From Aedes albopictus (lineage: Eukaryota > Arthropoda > Insecta > Diptera > Culicidae), in assembly GCF_035046485.1 (NCBI RefSeq), contig NC_085138.1:272223694-272287693 (forward strand): DNA of 64,000 nucleotides. Reading direction: 5' to 3'. The notes beneath the pieces were generated by a model. The model made no database searches and had not been told where the DNA came from. It saw only the letters and a program-made list of their open reading frames with translations. The position numbers and the translations under genes were made by a program. Below, in pieces: positions 21,110 to 33,540 of the stretch. Each line of letters opens with the position of its first letter. Position 1 is the first letter of the stretch.

Positions 21110-21330
21110 CGTTGATTGATTGATTGATTTGTCTGTATTAAAGAGACTTTCAGTCCTCAAACCCTTCGTCTCTCCGGTACTATCAAGAACGTGTTGCTTT
21201 AGAGAAAGGCAAGAAAGGGCTTGTGTCAGGAATGTTACTTCCCCATGGCGCCTGTCAATCCATCTTTGGTGGAACTGTCCCACATGCGCTACCATTAGAC
21301 CATTGAGGCTATCCTGGCAGTCCTGCGTAT
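21110..21330 (-). mobile_element. tRNA-derived SINE-like element with (CAAT)n tail
   Basis: On the minus strand the segment starts with a box-A-like 'tggtctaatggtagcgc' and ends 'ctctttaatacagacaaatc' followed by CAAT repeats, at about 21113-21150 on the plus strand. A clear box B was not found. The terminal 'TTAATACAGAC' is shared with the SINE at 46108-46280 (TTAATACAGAT), suggesting the same LINE-derived tail. The head end is uncertain. Confidence 0.5.
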
Positions 21331-23280
21331 GCCTATTGTGCCGCGTATTTTGACGCATTTTATGTCCTCTCCGATAAGGATGTCGATAGGCACTATATCA
21401 GTGATGACGCAGAGCGCTTCGTGTGACACGGTACGGTACGCGCTCGAAACCCTCAGGCACATCCGCCTATAAGTACTTTCCTGCTTACCACGGTAGCTTT
21501 CGGTACTAAGCCCAACGCTGGGCTGTCATACCTTAGTACATAGATTATCAAACTTTTCGGATGGCGACCCCCTTTGCTACTGGGCTAACTTTACGCGACC
21601 CACCAGGGAAAAATGTAAACTTAAATACCATAAACAATAATTTTTTTCATGGTAGAAAGCAAATTTTAAGATATTCTCAAACAATGACTATGTACTTTAG
21701 CGTTTATTTATAAAAACTTTTCTATCTTCCAACAAACATAATAAAATTAAAACATAATGTGTACTTATATCAATAATGACAAAGTGAGACTGTCTCTCGC
21801 GACCCCCCTTCTGAAGACCGGCGACCTCCCTGGGCGGTCGCGACCCACAGTTTGGGAAACTATGCCTTAGTATATGGACGTAGCGACCATCACCTCAGTT
21901 TTGTGGTGAGCCATCTTCAGTTTCCTGGACCTTATCCAGTACTCCACAACCTTGATCGAGTGGGTAGTAGTCAACTCCATTTCTTCGATCAACTCACCGT
22001 CGACTGCGAGCGTAATGTCGTCAACAAAGCCGACGATCTCCACTCCCACCGGTAACTCTAAAACCTCAACACCTCGTCGTACATGACACTCGATAACACC
22101 GGACCCAGGATGGAACCTTGCGGAACTCCTGAGGTTATGTGAAAACACTTCCGACCCACCTCTGTAAGTCACTTTTAAGAATCTTGTACATGTATCCAAT
22201 AGAAATACACTAGAACTCCAATAGCGATGTAGTCACTTTTTCTATTTAAATAAATTAATACCTTTTATTGTAATTATTGATTGTTTTTATGTGTTATAAG
22301 AGCAATCTTTTGTTTTGGTAAACACAATTTATTTGACACTTCTAGTACTGATACTGACGCTGTAAAGGCGTGGCATACTAGATGTTAGTCACACGAACAG
22401 TCGCGACATTGGACTTCTGTGGCTAGTTATTCTAATATGTATCCGGATACCTGGCCAACTGGTGCAATTGAACGTGTTCCATAAATCCAGAGTCACTACT
22501 GCACAGTAGCGAATCCCCCTTCTCTTACGCACGAATGCTTACCCGGTGGTTTTTGTAACCGACAGGATAGCGTTTACGGTCGACATGCCCTTCCGGAAGC
22601 CGTACTGGCTACTCGAGGGACCATTTACACCCTCGGTGTGCCTCAACATTCTATTGAGGATGATCCTTCCCCGCCGTGTCGATCAAGCATATTGGTCTAT
22701 ACGCCGATAGGTCCACGGGGGGTTTCCCAGCCTTTGGCAATAGAACCAGGCTCTGCCTCTTCCATATTTCTGGGAAAACTTCCTCGTCCAGACATTTCTG
22801 CATAGCAGACCTGCACATCTTGGGAGCCTCTGAAATAGCTATTTTTAAGTCCAGGTTCGAAACTCCGTCCGGACCTTACCTACGCTAAGGCACTTTGCTA
22901 TCCCCGCAAGTTCCACATAGGTGATCCTCTCCTCATCGTCAGCCGCAGTCCTCGTCTGTCCTACGAAAGGAGGCCAAGGACTAGGATCATGACGCTGAAA
23001 GAGCCTGATCCCCTCCAACCTATCTGGAGATTTCTCTGTAGGAGCCATTACACCTCTCTTCTTGGCCATCATGATCGTGTAGCCATCACCCCACGGATTC
23101 GCATTGGCACTTTGACAGAGACCCTCAAAGCAGGCCTTTTTGCTTGCCCTTATCTCGGTCTTTAGCAATCGCTTTAGTTCACCAATAAGCCGGTGACCTC
23201 CCATTTCTAGGGTGGACTCGACTAGGTATGGTTGCATCGTGCGCACGTAAGAGCATCGCTACTAGCTCGTCGCCATCTAA
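21331..23280 (-). pseudogene. R1-clade LINE, decayed ORF2 (interrupted by a hAT MITE)
   Basis: Read on the minus strand, scattered frames follow the order of an R1-clade ORF2. The endonuclease-RT linker (KACFEGLCQSANANPWGDGY; 22845-23246) is followed by RT fingers (QSLVLLPKAGKPP, then AYRPICLID) near 22700-22830 and SSQYGFRKGMSTVN near 22590. The active-site strand reads GFVDDITLAV at about 22030, where FADD has become FVDD. A distal segment (LRVSSAYRTVSHEALCVI) lies at about 21370-21450. Several frameshifts, stops and a gap at about 22200-22330 make it non-functional. The hAT MITE 21539-21864 separates the active-site block from the distal segment. Confidence 0.8.
21539..21864. mobile_element. 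hAT-type MITE (326 bp) inserted in the R1 LINE
   Basis: The perfect 8-bp duplication CCTTAGTA lies at 21531-21538 and 21865-21872. The terminal inverted repeats are CATAGATTATCAAACT and CATAGTTTCCCAAACT. Sub-terminal 'gcgaccccc' and 'gggcggtcgcgaccc' also mirror each other. There is no transposase, so an autonomous hAT must have moved it. It lies within the decayed R1 LINE and so is younger than that LINE. Confidence 0.85.
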
Positions 23281-23600
23281 ATAAAGTAGGACCCAATACA
23301 ATACATCCGCTATAACTTAAATATAACTCCAAGGGGGGTCCTGTTCCAAATTTCGTACGTAAATTTCGAAGCGACACGAAATACTTACGACGTTACGACA
23401 GCTACGTTGTTCATAGGATCTCATGACAGATGTCGACCTGGCTGACCCACCAAAGGAATTAACACGAAAGCTAGGACACCGCATTGCGTTTAACGGATCC
23501 CGACATTTGATGAAGAAGAATAAGTTGGGCTCCTTGGCTCGAAAGGTTAAAGTTTCATTGGGTACGGGCCTCGAGACCACTGTATCAGGTATCAGGTATC
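23281..23600. other. Unclassified stretch before repeat R-b
   Basis: A plus-strand frame from 23423 enters the dispersed repeat that follows. It has no recognisable domain and probably belongs to the same unidentified mobile element as R-b. Confidence 0.3.
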
Positions 23601-24420
23601 AGAAGGCCGGCTCCAGAGGTACGTTATCCTCCATGTGGGACATTTGCGCCATCGCTATACATATAAACCTATTTCAACATTTACCTGAGGGAGAATAGGA
23701 CAAGGGATGGAATGGGATTAGGAAAGGGAAAGGTGATGAAATAGGAAGGGGTGCCCTAGAAGAGGGAATGAACGCATAAGCGCAACGAGAGCTCATAGCC
23801 CACACCACAACTGATTTAATCAGTGCCCTGAAAAGGACACTGTAAAACGCATAAGCGTAAAGAGAGCCTATAGCTCATTGGAGGTAGCTTGTGACGTCAT
23901 GTGACTTTCATTATGACATTGAAAGGCCCGTCATCGAAAGCATCCTCAATATTCAAGAAATCACCCAAGCACAAACTACGTTTGAGCAAGTGTTTTCTTG
24001 AAAACGTACACAACTTTGTGTATAAGATTAACTGTGGACATTCCAAATTGGGAGGCATGTGAGTTCACATGAATAGGTATGTTAGCCAGACGAACATCGC
24101 ATGTGTGATAATCGACAATGCGTGTGAAGCATTTCAGAAAGAACGAGGTAACCAGATAAATATGGGACTCATTCCTTCTTTATACAACGCAAGCACCCTT
24201 TCGGGATAAAACTATGGATTAATTTCACGCAATGAAAATACCCAATAGAAAACTACAAGAGTGCAAAACATATTTGAAATACTTAAATTCCTATGGAGAA
24301 ACATAGGATAAAATCTCATTTGCTCTAGCATTTGCTCCTGGAGATTTGAAGTAAGCAGAGCTTTTTAGTGCCCATTAAAGCGATTCTATAGCTACAATCC
24401 TCGAGGCAGAAGCTAGAGAT
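23601..24420 (+). repeat. Dispersed 0.85-kb repeat R-b, copy 2
   Basis: This is the counterpart of 4758-5660 in the same orientation, with similarity maintained from 'ggctccagaggtacgttatc' through 'agcgattctatagctac'. It lacks the insertion of copy 1 near 4830-4960. It contains no conserved frame. The class of element is unknown. Confidence 0.75.
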
Positions 24421-26661
24421 TTGTAGCTATACAAAAGACTGATTTATCCGAAGATATTTTGTACTTGAACAGATCAGAGTTCCATTTAGGAATACCTCTT
24501 GCGGTCCACTCAGACCGCAGCAGGAAAAGCTTCTTTCAAAGCAATAGTTATGCTATACCACAATGGAGGGCGTTGTAGTAACAAAACCACTGTTGGCACT
24601 GAGTTTTTTAGAAGCGGAACCACAAACGCTCAGGGCAACTTAAACTGAAATATATTTCCGTGTTAGTGTTACAAAAACGTATAATAAACTAAGTTTTACT
24701 CACAAATCTTCAGTATATGCTTCACCTGAATATTTCCCTTAGCTCGCAACTTCTAGGTTAGGATTGACTGTTTAGATTTAATACATAGTTTAAGATACAA
24801 TGCATGTAAATATAGGTTTTTAAGAGATAACCGTGCGTTTTACTCACATTAATAGTACAATTGTTGTAGAAAAATAAGTTTTGATGTGTTTTTGCCCCAC
24901 TTGTTTGAACCAATCAATCAGCTCTCTGCATGTATTGAAACTAAGAAAAATGTTGAGTTAATTTTCATGTAATACCAAACACTACGAATTCAATCTCACA
25001 TTAGGCGGTTGCGCAGTTAGTTTTTACACCTCACCGATATAATTTGACTATACAAAGCAAAATATAAGAAATAAATTCGGAAAATTAATTGCATAAGCAG
25101 ATATACGTTTGGACACATGCACGTTTGTTTTGGATACATGAGCAACTTCGATCTTCCGTTTTTATCCATTTGGGTTCGAAAGGTTCGATGCAAGAGATGC
25201 AATCGGGCTTTTCGAACATTAGAGCTGTTCGCCGTCACAACCAAAATGAAACTCTCTTGGACTAGCAATGGAAGCGATTTGTCCATAAAATGTAGTCGCA
25301 ATCAAATAGTGCAGGTTCCATAGTTTGTTGAGCAGGGACGCCTGAAAACGCAAAGTTTGCGAAGGAACACTCAAAAGTGTTCCTCGAGACCACTGTAGGA
25401 AAACAATGAAGGCTTGAAGCTCAAATCAACTGAAAGAATGGCAGTAGTCCAGGCCAAGGGCTAGGTAGCAGATGGTGGATTTTCTGATAAAACCGTTTCA
25501 AATATGGTGGAACGGTTTCAGCAACGACTGGCAACATTTGTTCGCGGCAAGGGTCATACTCAAGCAAATCGAAAAAGGGTTCAATAAATTCTCACTATTC
25601 CACAGTCAAGAAAACATCGAGCGGAACTACATTTCAAGAACTCTCCCTTGAAATTAAACAAGACTTAATTTTAAAAGAAAACGCATTGTATCTAGCACAG
25701 GATGGTGAAACACTTTATGGACCAGTTTGCTCCAAGATTTGACCTAACCCAAGGGGTGCCAAGGGTTTATTAAACCGGTTACAATACATCCTTGGAGAAT
25801 CAGGTAATGTGCTTTATTTGTAGCGAACAGTATCGATTGTTGTCGTTTCAAATTTTATTTATTTAGATTCACTATTCGTAAAATTAGCACTTACACATAC
25901 TATTCTACAATCAAAACTTTCAGAAATGAGAAGCTTCTCTTTGAAGGCTATTGTTGTTATGTATTAATTCTTCTTGTTCAGCAGTACACAAGATATGTAT
26001 TTTCATACCTGTATCAAACGAGCGAGTGTTTTGTAATTCAGATTGTGCAACCGTCCACATCTGATGCTTGTCTACCTGCAAAAAATCGGAGTTTGTACTT
26101 GGTTCTGTTTTACAAGTTCCAACTCACACTCCTTGTCAACTTACAGCTCACTCACCTGAATAGGAAGAAGTCCACCTTGTATCAGCAGTAGGTACGACGA
26201 CAGCAGTCGCGACTGGCAGCGGCAGTGCCGGCGTAGTAAAGATAAATCAGTGGCACTCAGGGGATACCAGACAGACACGGAGACAGTTTGGCTGGAGGAA
26301 GTGTCCCGTGTGAATGTCGCTTAGACAGCAATAAATCATAAATCGTTACCCCATCAACCGGTTGTCACGGCTGTTTTCGATTCCATTTTTACTCAGGTAC
26401 ATATCTAGCAGCAGTGACATCCACCAGTAGTAGCTCTGACAATGGCATTGAGGAGCAACCATTTCAGCTACTCACCATTGCGACTGTGGAACAAGATAAA
26501 TTTTTCAGTATCTTCAGCAACGTGATGGAAAAAAAATGAAATACAACCTTTGAAATAGATTGCTAGACTTCGTCTGATGCTTAAAAATATTGAATCCCAT
26601 TATTGAATGGAGGCCCATGCAGTCGATTTGGTAAACGCGTGCAAAAATTAAAAAAAAAATC
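24421..26661. other. Long non-coding stretch, no gene recognised
   Basis: The open frames (at most 94 codons) show no family resemblance. Segments at 25340-25740 and 26040-26450 are less AT-rich and look like decayed unique or TE sequence. I find no LINE, LTR or TIR landmarks in them. Confidence 0.35.
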
Positions 26662-26800
26662 TAGAATTCCTTGAGCATAGAGTATTATTCGCCTGCCAAA
26701 CGATATCCAATTGCAAAATAATCATTTGGAAAGGAATATACTTTCAGTTGGTAACTCAGATCACTTATCCGAGAAGCAGGCTCTGTCTCCTCTGGTACAT
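26662..26800 (+). mobile_element. Degraded Feilai SINE body fragment
   Basis: The phrases 'cttgagcatagagtat', 'cgcctgccaaacgatat', 'tttcagttggtaactcag' and 'gagaagcaggctctgtc' follow, in order, the body of the better-preserved Feilai copy at 60285-60567 (its minus strand has 'gggcatagagtatctt', 'gtgcctgccacacgatat', 'ctctcagttaataact' and 'gagaagcaggctttgtc'). The tRNA head is missing. It is old and truncated. Confidence 0.7.
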
Positions 26801-28029
26801 AGGGCAAAAAAATAGAAGAACGGATTATCAAAAAATAATTTCAGTTAAATCATGGATTTTATCAAAATTCAATTATAACTTAGAACGCGATATTAAAACA
26901 AATAAAATTTGTTTTCTCATCTACCAATCTCCTATCATCTACCAATCTTCCTATCACTTGACTGATCGTAATTGCGTGATTAATCACCATTACAGTTTCA
27001 ATAACTCGTGAAATTTAATAAGTTCGAGCAACCGCTATTGTTCCTGAGACACCATGCCAAGCTTAGGTAGCCAGACTCCCGTGCCGAAAAAGGGAAATTA
27101 TCTTTAAATATTATTGCCACATTGCCATTCAGTGACAACAGTTTCCACTGCTACCTTCACCGCTCGAAAATGCGAATTCAATTCCATTTATGGAATCCTT
27201 CTCCCTGCTTGCTTACAGGAGGGACGATCATCGTCCACCGCTGCGCTGCCCGAATCACTTGAGCTGAGCTCTGCTTATCATGACAACACCCCCGGCTTAT
27301 GCTGCTCCGCCAAGGTATGTACCCAGTTCGGAGACTCAGCCAAATGCCACACGCTGCTATTCAGAAACAATAAAAGCAGTGAAATTTTAATATTCAATTT
27401 ATTCATTGCTTTTATTGTACATGATGCTGGCTCTCACCTCTGCTGGGATGTCCTTCTCCACAGTTCTGGAGGGGAACCCTGTTTTACGCGAACGTCAGTA
27501 CCATCGTTACAGCTGGAGATCCCGCAGTGAGACTCCAAATGGTGCATTCTTCGCAATGCGATTACCTGCAAAGAGCATTTTTGCGCGATACTCGCCCTCT
27601 TCGTTGCGGTACGATATTCCAATCATGGCAGCAGTGGAAAACAAGACACGAGACAGCAGCGTTGCGGAAGACTCCCTCCCACTTGCTATTATTTGTATAT
27701 GGTCTAGATTAAAGAAGACAAATACTCTTCACACCAAATCGCGCATCCCGTCGTGGTCCCAAACTGGCTGGGCCGAATTGCAAATCTTCCCTGCTGTCGG
27801 TACAGTAATGGCAGAAATAATGTGAACGTTTAACTTGTTTCCTTCAGCATATACGATTGCGGGTAGAGTATGAGGCAGACATTGTGGTGCTAAATACTGG
27901 GGAAGTATGTGCAAATTCGGTCGTGAAAGATCTCCATCCAGGGTGACTGCCTGTCATCGCTATGACCAATCTGGCCTACAAATGTCATTGATTTTTTTTT
28001 GTAAAGCGGCGTCGTTAAGCCTTCTTCAA
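26801..28029. other. Non-coding stretch, no gene recognised
   Basis: Two plus-strand frames of about 138 codons (27114-27530 and 27406-27825) overlap in different phases without recognisable domains, and the minus strand is also partly open. Composition is moderately GC-rich. It could contain decayed host sequence, but no exon can be supported. Confidence 0.3.
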
Positions 28030-28745
28030 TAGACACCGGGTGGATTAGGGGTGGGTTTGGGCCGAGGACCACCTCCAACAGCCAACAAAAGAGACAGGAC
28101 ATCCCCGACCCACAAAACCATTTCCATTGCCACCAAGCACGTCTCTCCGGGATTATCTAGACCCCACGCCTGCTCCCAACTGCACAGCAAGAACTGATAC
28201 TGCGTGGCACACACCGCAATTAGACCTTCCCGCAAGTAAGACCTTATCAGCTAGCATATAGAAGGACTTGCCGACATGAGGCCTCCACCTGCCCCGACCA
28301 TGCCAGAAGCCCCTTTCTATTCACTCGGATCTAACCCAGTACACCGTCGCCGCGACAGCGACGTTACCACAATGTTCTCCGTGCGGCCATGTGTTCAATA
28401 GAATGGTCGGGTTCAACAGCAGGGCATCGGTTGACCTACGTAGCCGATTCCGAACTCTTGGACCACCTCTTGATTAGCGCCTGAATTAGCCACTCCTTGA
28501 ATCCACGCGCCTTCTCCTCTGTTGCTCCGAGACGATTTGGGCAATAGTCGATGAAACAGCATTCCAGGTCTTTACACATCCTTTATACAAGAGTGTCCGG
28601 AGTCGTGTCCCAACAACATGTGGCAAGCATGTGGTTATGCATTTTGCGGAAACACGTCCACACGAATAAAACCTATTCCGCCCCATCCTCAAAATTAGCA
28701 CAAACTGGACATTCTAGAGAACCCGTATGAGTGAAACCGTGTAGA
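28030..28745 (-). pseudogene. R1-clade LINE 3' end: C-terminal zinc region and 3' UTR
   Basis: On the minus strand near 28745-28480 frames read HTGSLECPVCANFEDGAE, then VLFVWTC-type text and a tail ETWNAVSSTIAQIVSEQQRR in variant form. This is the H/C-rich segment and C-terminus seen after the RT in R1-clade ORF2. Frameshifts and a stop are present. The stretch down to about 28030 has no frame and is probably the 3' UTR. It is oriented like the R1 remnant at 21.3-23.3 kb but lies on its other side, so it is a separate copy. Confidence 0.6.
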
Positions 28746-28914
28746 TACTGTCTAAAGCAACCATTGATCGAATCCCGTTGACCTAAAGTGTCTCGAGTAT
28801 TCCAAAGTGGCGAATCCTTGTCGTTTTGACAGGTCTCCTGTTCGATTGGAACTATGGGGATGACAGAAAACAGACTGTTTCAATTTTGACGTTTCTCCTC
28901 TTTGTTTTATCCGC

Positions 28915-29070
28915 AGGCTCATTACATTGGCCCACTCCATTGGGAATCATCTCTCCTGTCCATTTCTCAGAGTTTGCCGCTCCGATCGTAGCCGTGCGTA
29001 AGCCCAATGAACGTGTTCGCATCTGTGTGGACTATTCGACTGGACTGAACCATAGCGGAAATTTGAAAGG
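28915..29070 (+). pseudogene. Ty3/gypsy reverse transcriptase fragment
   Basis: The frame reads LGIISPVHFSEFAAPIVAVR followed by KPNERVRICVDYSTGLN. This is the start of the RT of Ty3/gypsy retrotransposons ('GIIrPs.SpwaaPiVvVrKpdG..RiCvDYr.LN'). About 50 codons survive; the similarity ends in both directions and no LTR, protease or integrase is nearby. It is an isolated dead fragment. Confidence 0.75.
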
Positions 29071-29504
29071 TGTGTAAGCTTTGACTTATAGTTTAAGTTC
29101 TTGTAGGATACCTGGGTCGTTGTAACTTGGAGGTCGGTTCGGTGATTGATGCGATGGCTGGATGGGCGGGAGGTGGAAAATCCCTATTCCGCAGTCACAA
29201 TTTCAAACTGTTGGGAGATCTTCCAGATCAACACAAAACACACTTTCGCGAATAACAACACCTATCTTTAAATGATGGATCATTTACCAGGATCGCAGTT
29301 CCCCCTTCTCGTCATTCGTGTATTGATTTATCTATTTGCTCTAATAGTTTAACCATGGTGTCTTCATGGAAAACTATTGAAGATCCTAATAATAGTGATC
29401 ATTTGCCGATTACTAGTGTAAATTCACTTTCTACTATTGAAAACTACAACAGAGCGATTCCAAGCAACAGCATCAAAATTAAGGAAAATTTTTAATTCAT
29501 GATT
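29071..29504. other. Non-coding stretch
   Basis: No gene or repeat family was recognised between the gypsy fragment and the foldback element. Confidence 0.4.
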
Positions 29505-32360
29505 TTCTATTGAACTGAAACTTTGCACAGTTTTTCAGTTCCATCTAAATCGCCATTTTTCGATATCAAATTTTTATTTAGAGCCACGACTAACTTTTCA
29601 AAAGGGTGTATGTAAAAATGGTTCAAAAATATTCAAAAATATGCACAGCAAAAACGGATTGTTCGATTGTTATGAATTTTTCAGCAAAGTTAGATAGCTA
29701 AATGGTGATTTCTAAGAAAATATACACTGTGAAAAAAAATCTATTTTATCATTGAAAAACATCATTTTTGTCACAAAAACTCAAATATCTCAAAACCCTA
29801 TCTTTTTACCAACTTGAATTTTTTAGGGAAAACGGTCCATTGTATTAGCAATCTACCATAAAAATTTGGTGATGGTAAACTAATAAACAAAAAAGTTATA
29901 ACATTTCAAAAATTTCACAATTTTTACATTTAGTAAAAAAAATTTTTCTGTGTAAATTATTTCGGCCGGGAATCGCGATTTGATGCTGATTTTATTGTTC
30001 AGCAAAGTTAGATAACTAAATGGCGATTCCTAAGAAAATATACACTGTGAAAAAAATCTTTTTTAACATTAAAAAATATCATTTTTGTCACAAAAACTCA
30101 AATATCTCAAAACCCTATCTTTTTACCAACGTAATTTTTTAGAGAAAACGGTCCATTGTATTAGCAATCTACCATGAAAGTAAACAAAAAAGTTATGACA
30201 ATTCAAACATTTCACAATTTTCACATTTAGTAATAATTTTTTTTAGTGTAAATTATTTCGGCCGGAAATTGAAGTTTGATGCTGATTTTATTGTTAATGG
30301 CCTTGCGTGAGTAAAACAAGTTGTTTTTATTATATATTATATATACATATAATATAATATACTATGTACCGTAATGTTCCGATTTTATCACGCCCTCCGC
30401 GCATTAGTCGTTTATTCATTAATTTGCTGTTACATTTGAGAACAAGTGTTTTCCCTCTTCTTCAAGATTAATGTTGAAAGCGTGTTTTGCAACGTTAAAA
30501 ATATTGAAATGGGTATAGATGTTGAAGAATATTACAGGGCATTTTTGAAAAGGGGCGTAATTAAATTGTTTAAACAGATGTCGCTGATGGCAATTTCTCA
30601 GTTGTTGTCGTTTTCGAACTTCCTGCGCCCTGCTTTACCGATGATATACAGATGGCTCGTTTGTCAAATTCTAGACGGCAGGACGTGCAAATGCGTAATT
30701 TTGTACACAATGTGGACATTTGGGCATAACCAGTCTCTTTCAGTTTATCTATGGTGCTTTCGGTGAGATTTCGTAACTCTTTTGAACATTTTTTTTCATC
30801 AAACGGTCTACAAGAGAGCGTTGAGTTGAAGACCTTTGAGAAAGCGACTGTTCATCTTGTTCGTTAGATTATAATAAACAAAATCACTTATTAATTTTAA
30901 CTTACTTGTTTGGTGTTGGTGGCTGAAGAAAAAAAATACTATACAATTTTTAATATTCATAGCGGTAGTATTTTTTTGTTTTTTTTCGTGAGCATTGTCA
31001 GGTATGTATACAGACAAACAAACGTAACACTGGCGAAATTTTCATTGACCACGCCTTCAACGATCATTTTGAATCTTGGTTGTGGCTTTCATAACAAGAA
31101 AAGCGCCCATCGTTTTTCTTTGCGTTTGACGTTTCACACTAGCGCCTTCTGATGACGATATTGCACAACGCAGTGTTTCGTGAAACATTTCCACCAGGTG
31201 GTGATAGTGTGAACTGGGCGATGAATTTTCACTAAAATTGTTCTAGGCGTTTCGTCTGTTTGTCTGTGGTATGTGTCTCTTATGCATTTGTTGTTGTTGA
31301 AGTTACTCGCATTCTTCCGATCATAAAGTCTGTTCTCTACACACTTAATTTTGATTACCGAGTTCGGTAATTTTTTGACGAGATTAAAACTGCTGAGCAC
31401 CGAACTCGTTCAGCAAAAATGCATTGTTTACCTTTTCCATACGATTTTGACAGTTGTTTTACTGAGCCTCAGTAAAATCGATTACCGAAACTACCGAGAT
31501 CGTACTGCTGTTATAATCTCGTCAAAAAAGTACCGAACAGGCAATTCAGAAATAAGTGTGTAAGAGGGATTTTTTTTGCGGATAAACTAGACGTATACGC
31601 GTATAAAAAAACTTTTATTATACAGCTTTTGTCTTAAAAATAAATTCAATTCCATTTTTCTTATAATCAACAGCTTTTCAACACTATCAAGGGATTTTTT
31701 CACCAGTCACGTACAATAAAAAGTATGACAATCTCAATATTTTTGATCACAACACTGGATCGCGTCTAAGTTTCAAATAGATACTATAGTAATTACGAAT
31801 AATCAAACTAAAGTATCATGAAAACAACTTGTTTAATTCAGGCGGTAGCCTTTACAATAAAATCAGCATCAAAATATAATTCTCGAAATAATTTACACAG
31901 AAAAAAATTTTTTTTTGTTACTCCTAAATGTAAAAATTGTGAAATGTTTGAAATGTCATAACTTTTTTGTTTATCAGTTTACCATCACCAAAATTTTATG
32001 GTAGATAGCTGATATAATGGGCCATTTCCCCCAAAAAATTGAAGTTGGTAAAAAGATAGGGTTTTGAGATATTTGAGTTTTTGTGACAAATATCATATTT
32101 TTTCAAAGTAGAAAAAGAAATTTTTTACAGTGTATATTTTCTAAGGAATCATCATTTAGTTATCTAACTTTGCTGAAAAATTTATAACAATCGAACAATC
32201 CGTTTTTGCTGTACAGCTTTTAGAATATTTTAGAACTATTTTCGCATACACCCTTTTGAAAAGTTAGTCGTGAGTGAATATGAAGGTTTAATATCAAAAA
32301 AATGGCGATTTATATGAAATTGAAAAACTGTGCAAAGTTTCAGATATTTTTGAAATGGTC
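29505..32360. mobile_element. Large foldback (long inverted repeat) element, about 2.9 kb
   Basis: The left arm (about 29505-30340) and right arm (about 31825-32360) are diverged reverse complements. Landmarks are 'gaaactttgcacagtttttc', 'acgactaacttttcaaaagg', 'ctcaaatatctcaaaaccct' and 'gatgctgattttattgt', each found inverted in the right arm. The left arm also has a direct internal duplication: 29690-29990 is repeated at 30000-30270. Between the arms are an AT microsatellite (30330-30365) and about 1.4 kb with no recognisable transposase. TIRs this long with an unrelated middle suggest a foldback-type or large MITE. The ends were not resolved to the base. Confidence 0.7.
30446..30766 (+). 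CDS. Unrecognised 106-residue open frame inside foldback element
   Basis: This is the longest frame between the two foldback arms. It is hydrophobic in its second half (LLSFSNFLRPALPMIYRWLV) and has no motif I can name. There is no sign of a transposase catalytic core. It may be chance. Confidence 0.12.
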   Translation: MFSLFFKINVESVFCNVKNIEMGIDVEEYYRAFLKRGVIKLFKQMSLMAISQLLSFSNFLRPALPMIYRWLVCQILDGRTCKCVILYTMWTFGHNQSLSVYLWCFR

Positions 32361-32365
32361 GCTCA

Positions 32366-33536
32366 GGATCGACTGACATGACTCCGTGGAATTCCTCAAC
32401 AACTTTTCAAAATTGTTTATAAGTTGTTTACATAAATCACAAAAAAATAAACGAGTTCCAGGTGTTTTAAAGAAAAAACGTCCCTCTTTCAGGTGGGATA
32501 ATGATTGTTCAATTGCGTTAAAAAATAAATCTATTGCTTATAAAACTTTTCGTAAATCTGGATGTAGGGAACATTATTTTTCATATTGTAAGGCTGAAGT
32601 TATGTTTACTAGAATTACAAAATTCAAAAAAAAGGAACTATTGGAAAAATTTTGTTGAAAATCTTGATAAAGAGACTTCTTTGTCAACATTATGGTCTGT
32701 TGCAAGTAATTTAAGAAACTTTGATTCTTCTTCTAGTACTGTTCTGGAATACCCTGAAGATTAAATTCATAAATTTGCATCAAAAATATGTCCAAATTTT
32801 GTTCTTTCAATCATTTTCCTGATCTTTGTATTCCTTTCTCTTTATCAGAAATTAATTTGGCCTTGTCACTTACTAAAAATACTACTCCTGGTATTGACAA
32901 CATAAAATTTATAGTTCTACAAATTTACCGGATGATGGTAAAGAATATTTACTTTCAATATATAACTCGTTTATTGTTCAGAATGTCATTCCTTTTGAGT
33001 AGCGTTTTGTGAAAGTTATTAGTATTCTCAAACCTGGTGAAGATCCATCATTAGCTGATAGTCGTAGACCGATTAGTTTATTGTCATGTTTAAGAAAACT
33101 TATGGAACGTATGATTTTAAATCGTTTGGAATTGCGGGCTGAAAAGTAATCAAATATTTTCTGCTGCTCAATTTGGTTTTAGAAAAGGACTTGGTACTCT
33201 TAGGTTCTGCTTTTCTTGATGTGTCTGGTGCATACGATTTTGTTTTGATTGATTTGCTTTTTAATAAAATGAATAGCTTAAAAATTCCACACATGATTTC
33301 AAATTTTTTATATAATTTGTTTTCACTCAAAATTATGCATTTTTTCCATAATGGGTCATCCAAAATCATTCGTTATAGCTGTTTTGGACTTCCACAAGGA
33401 TCTTGCTTAAGTCTTTTTCTGTACAATTTATTTCCATCGGATATGGCTTCTGTTATCCCTAATGGTTGTTATTTAATACAATTTGCTGATGATAATGTTT
33501 TATCTGTCAGTGGTAAAAATAGAGAAAATATATGAT
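32366..33536 (+). pseudogene. I-clade LINE, decayed RT fragment (truncated at both ends)
   Basis: Frames at 32386-32658, 32534-32764, 32788-33012 and 33173-33535 run parallel to the better-preserved element at 40.4-43.7 kb. The matching pieces are FRWDNDCSIALKNKSIA, TKNTTPGIDNIKFIV, SRRPISLLSCLRKLMERM-type text, FLDVSGAYDFVLIDLLF, FGLPQGSCLSLFLYNLF and IQFADDNVLSVSGKNREN. At least four frameshifts and stops break it. It starts right after the foldback arm and ends abruptly at about 33536, where unrelated tandem monomers begin. It represents a second, older member of the same family. Confidence 0.85.
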
Positions 33537-33540
33537 ATGA

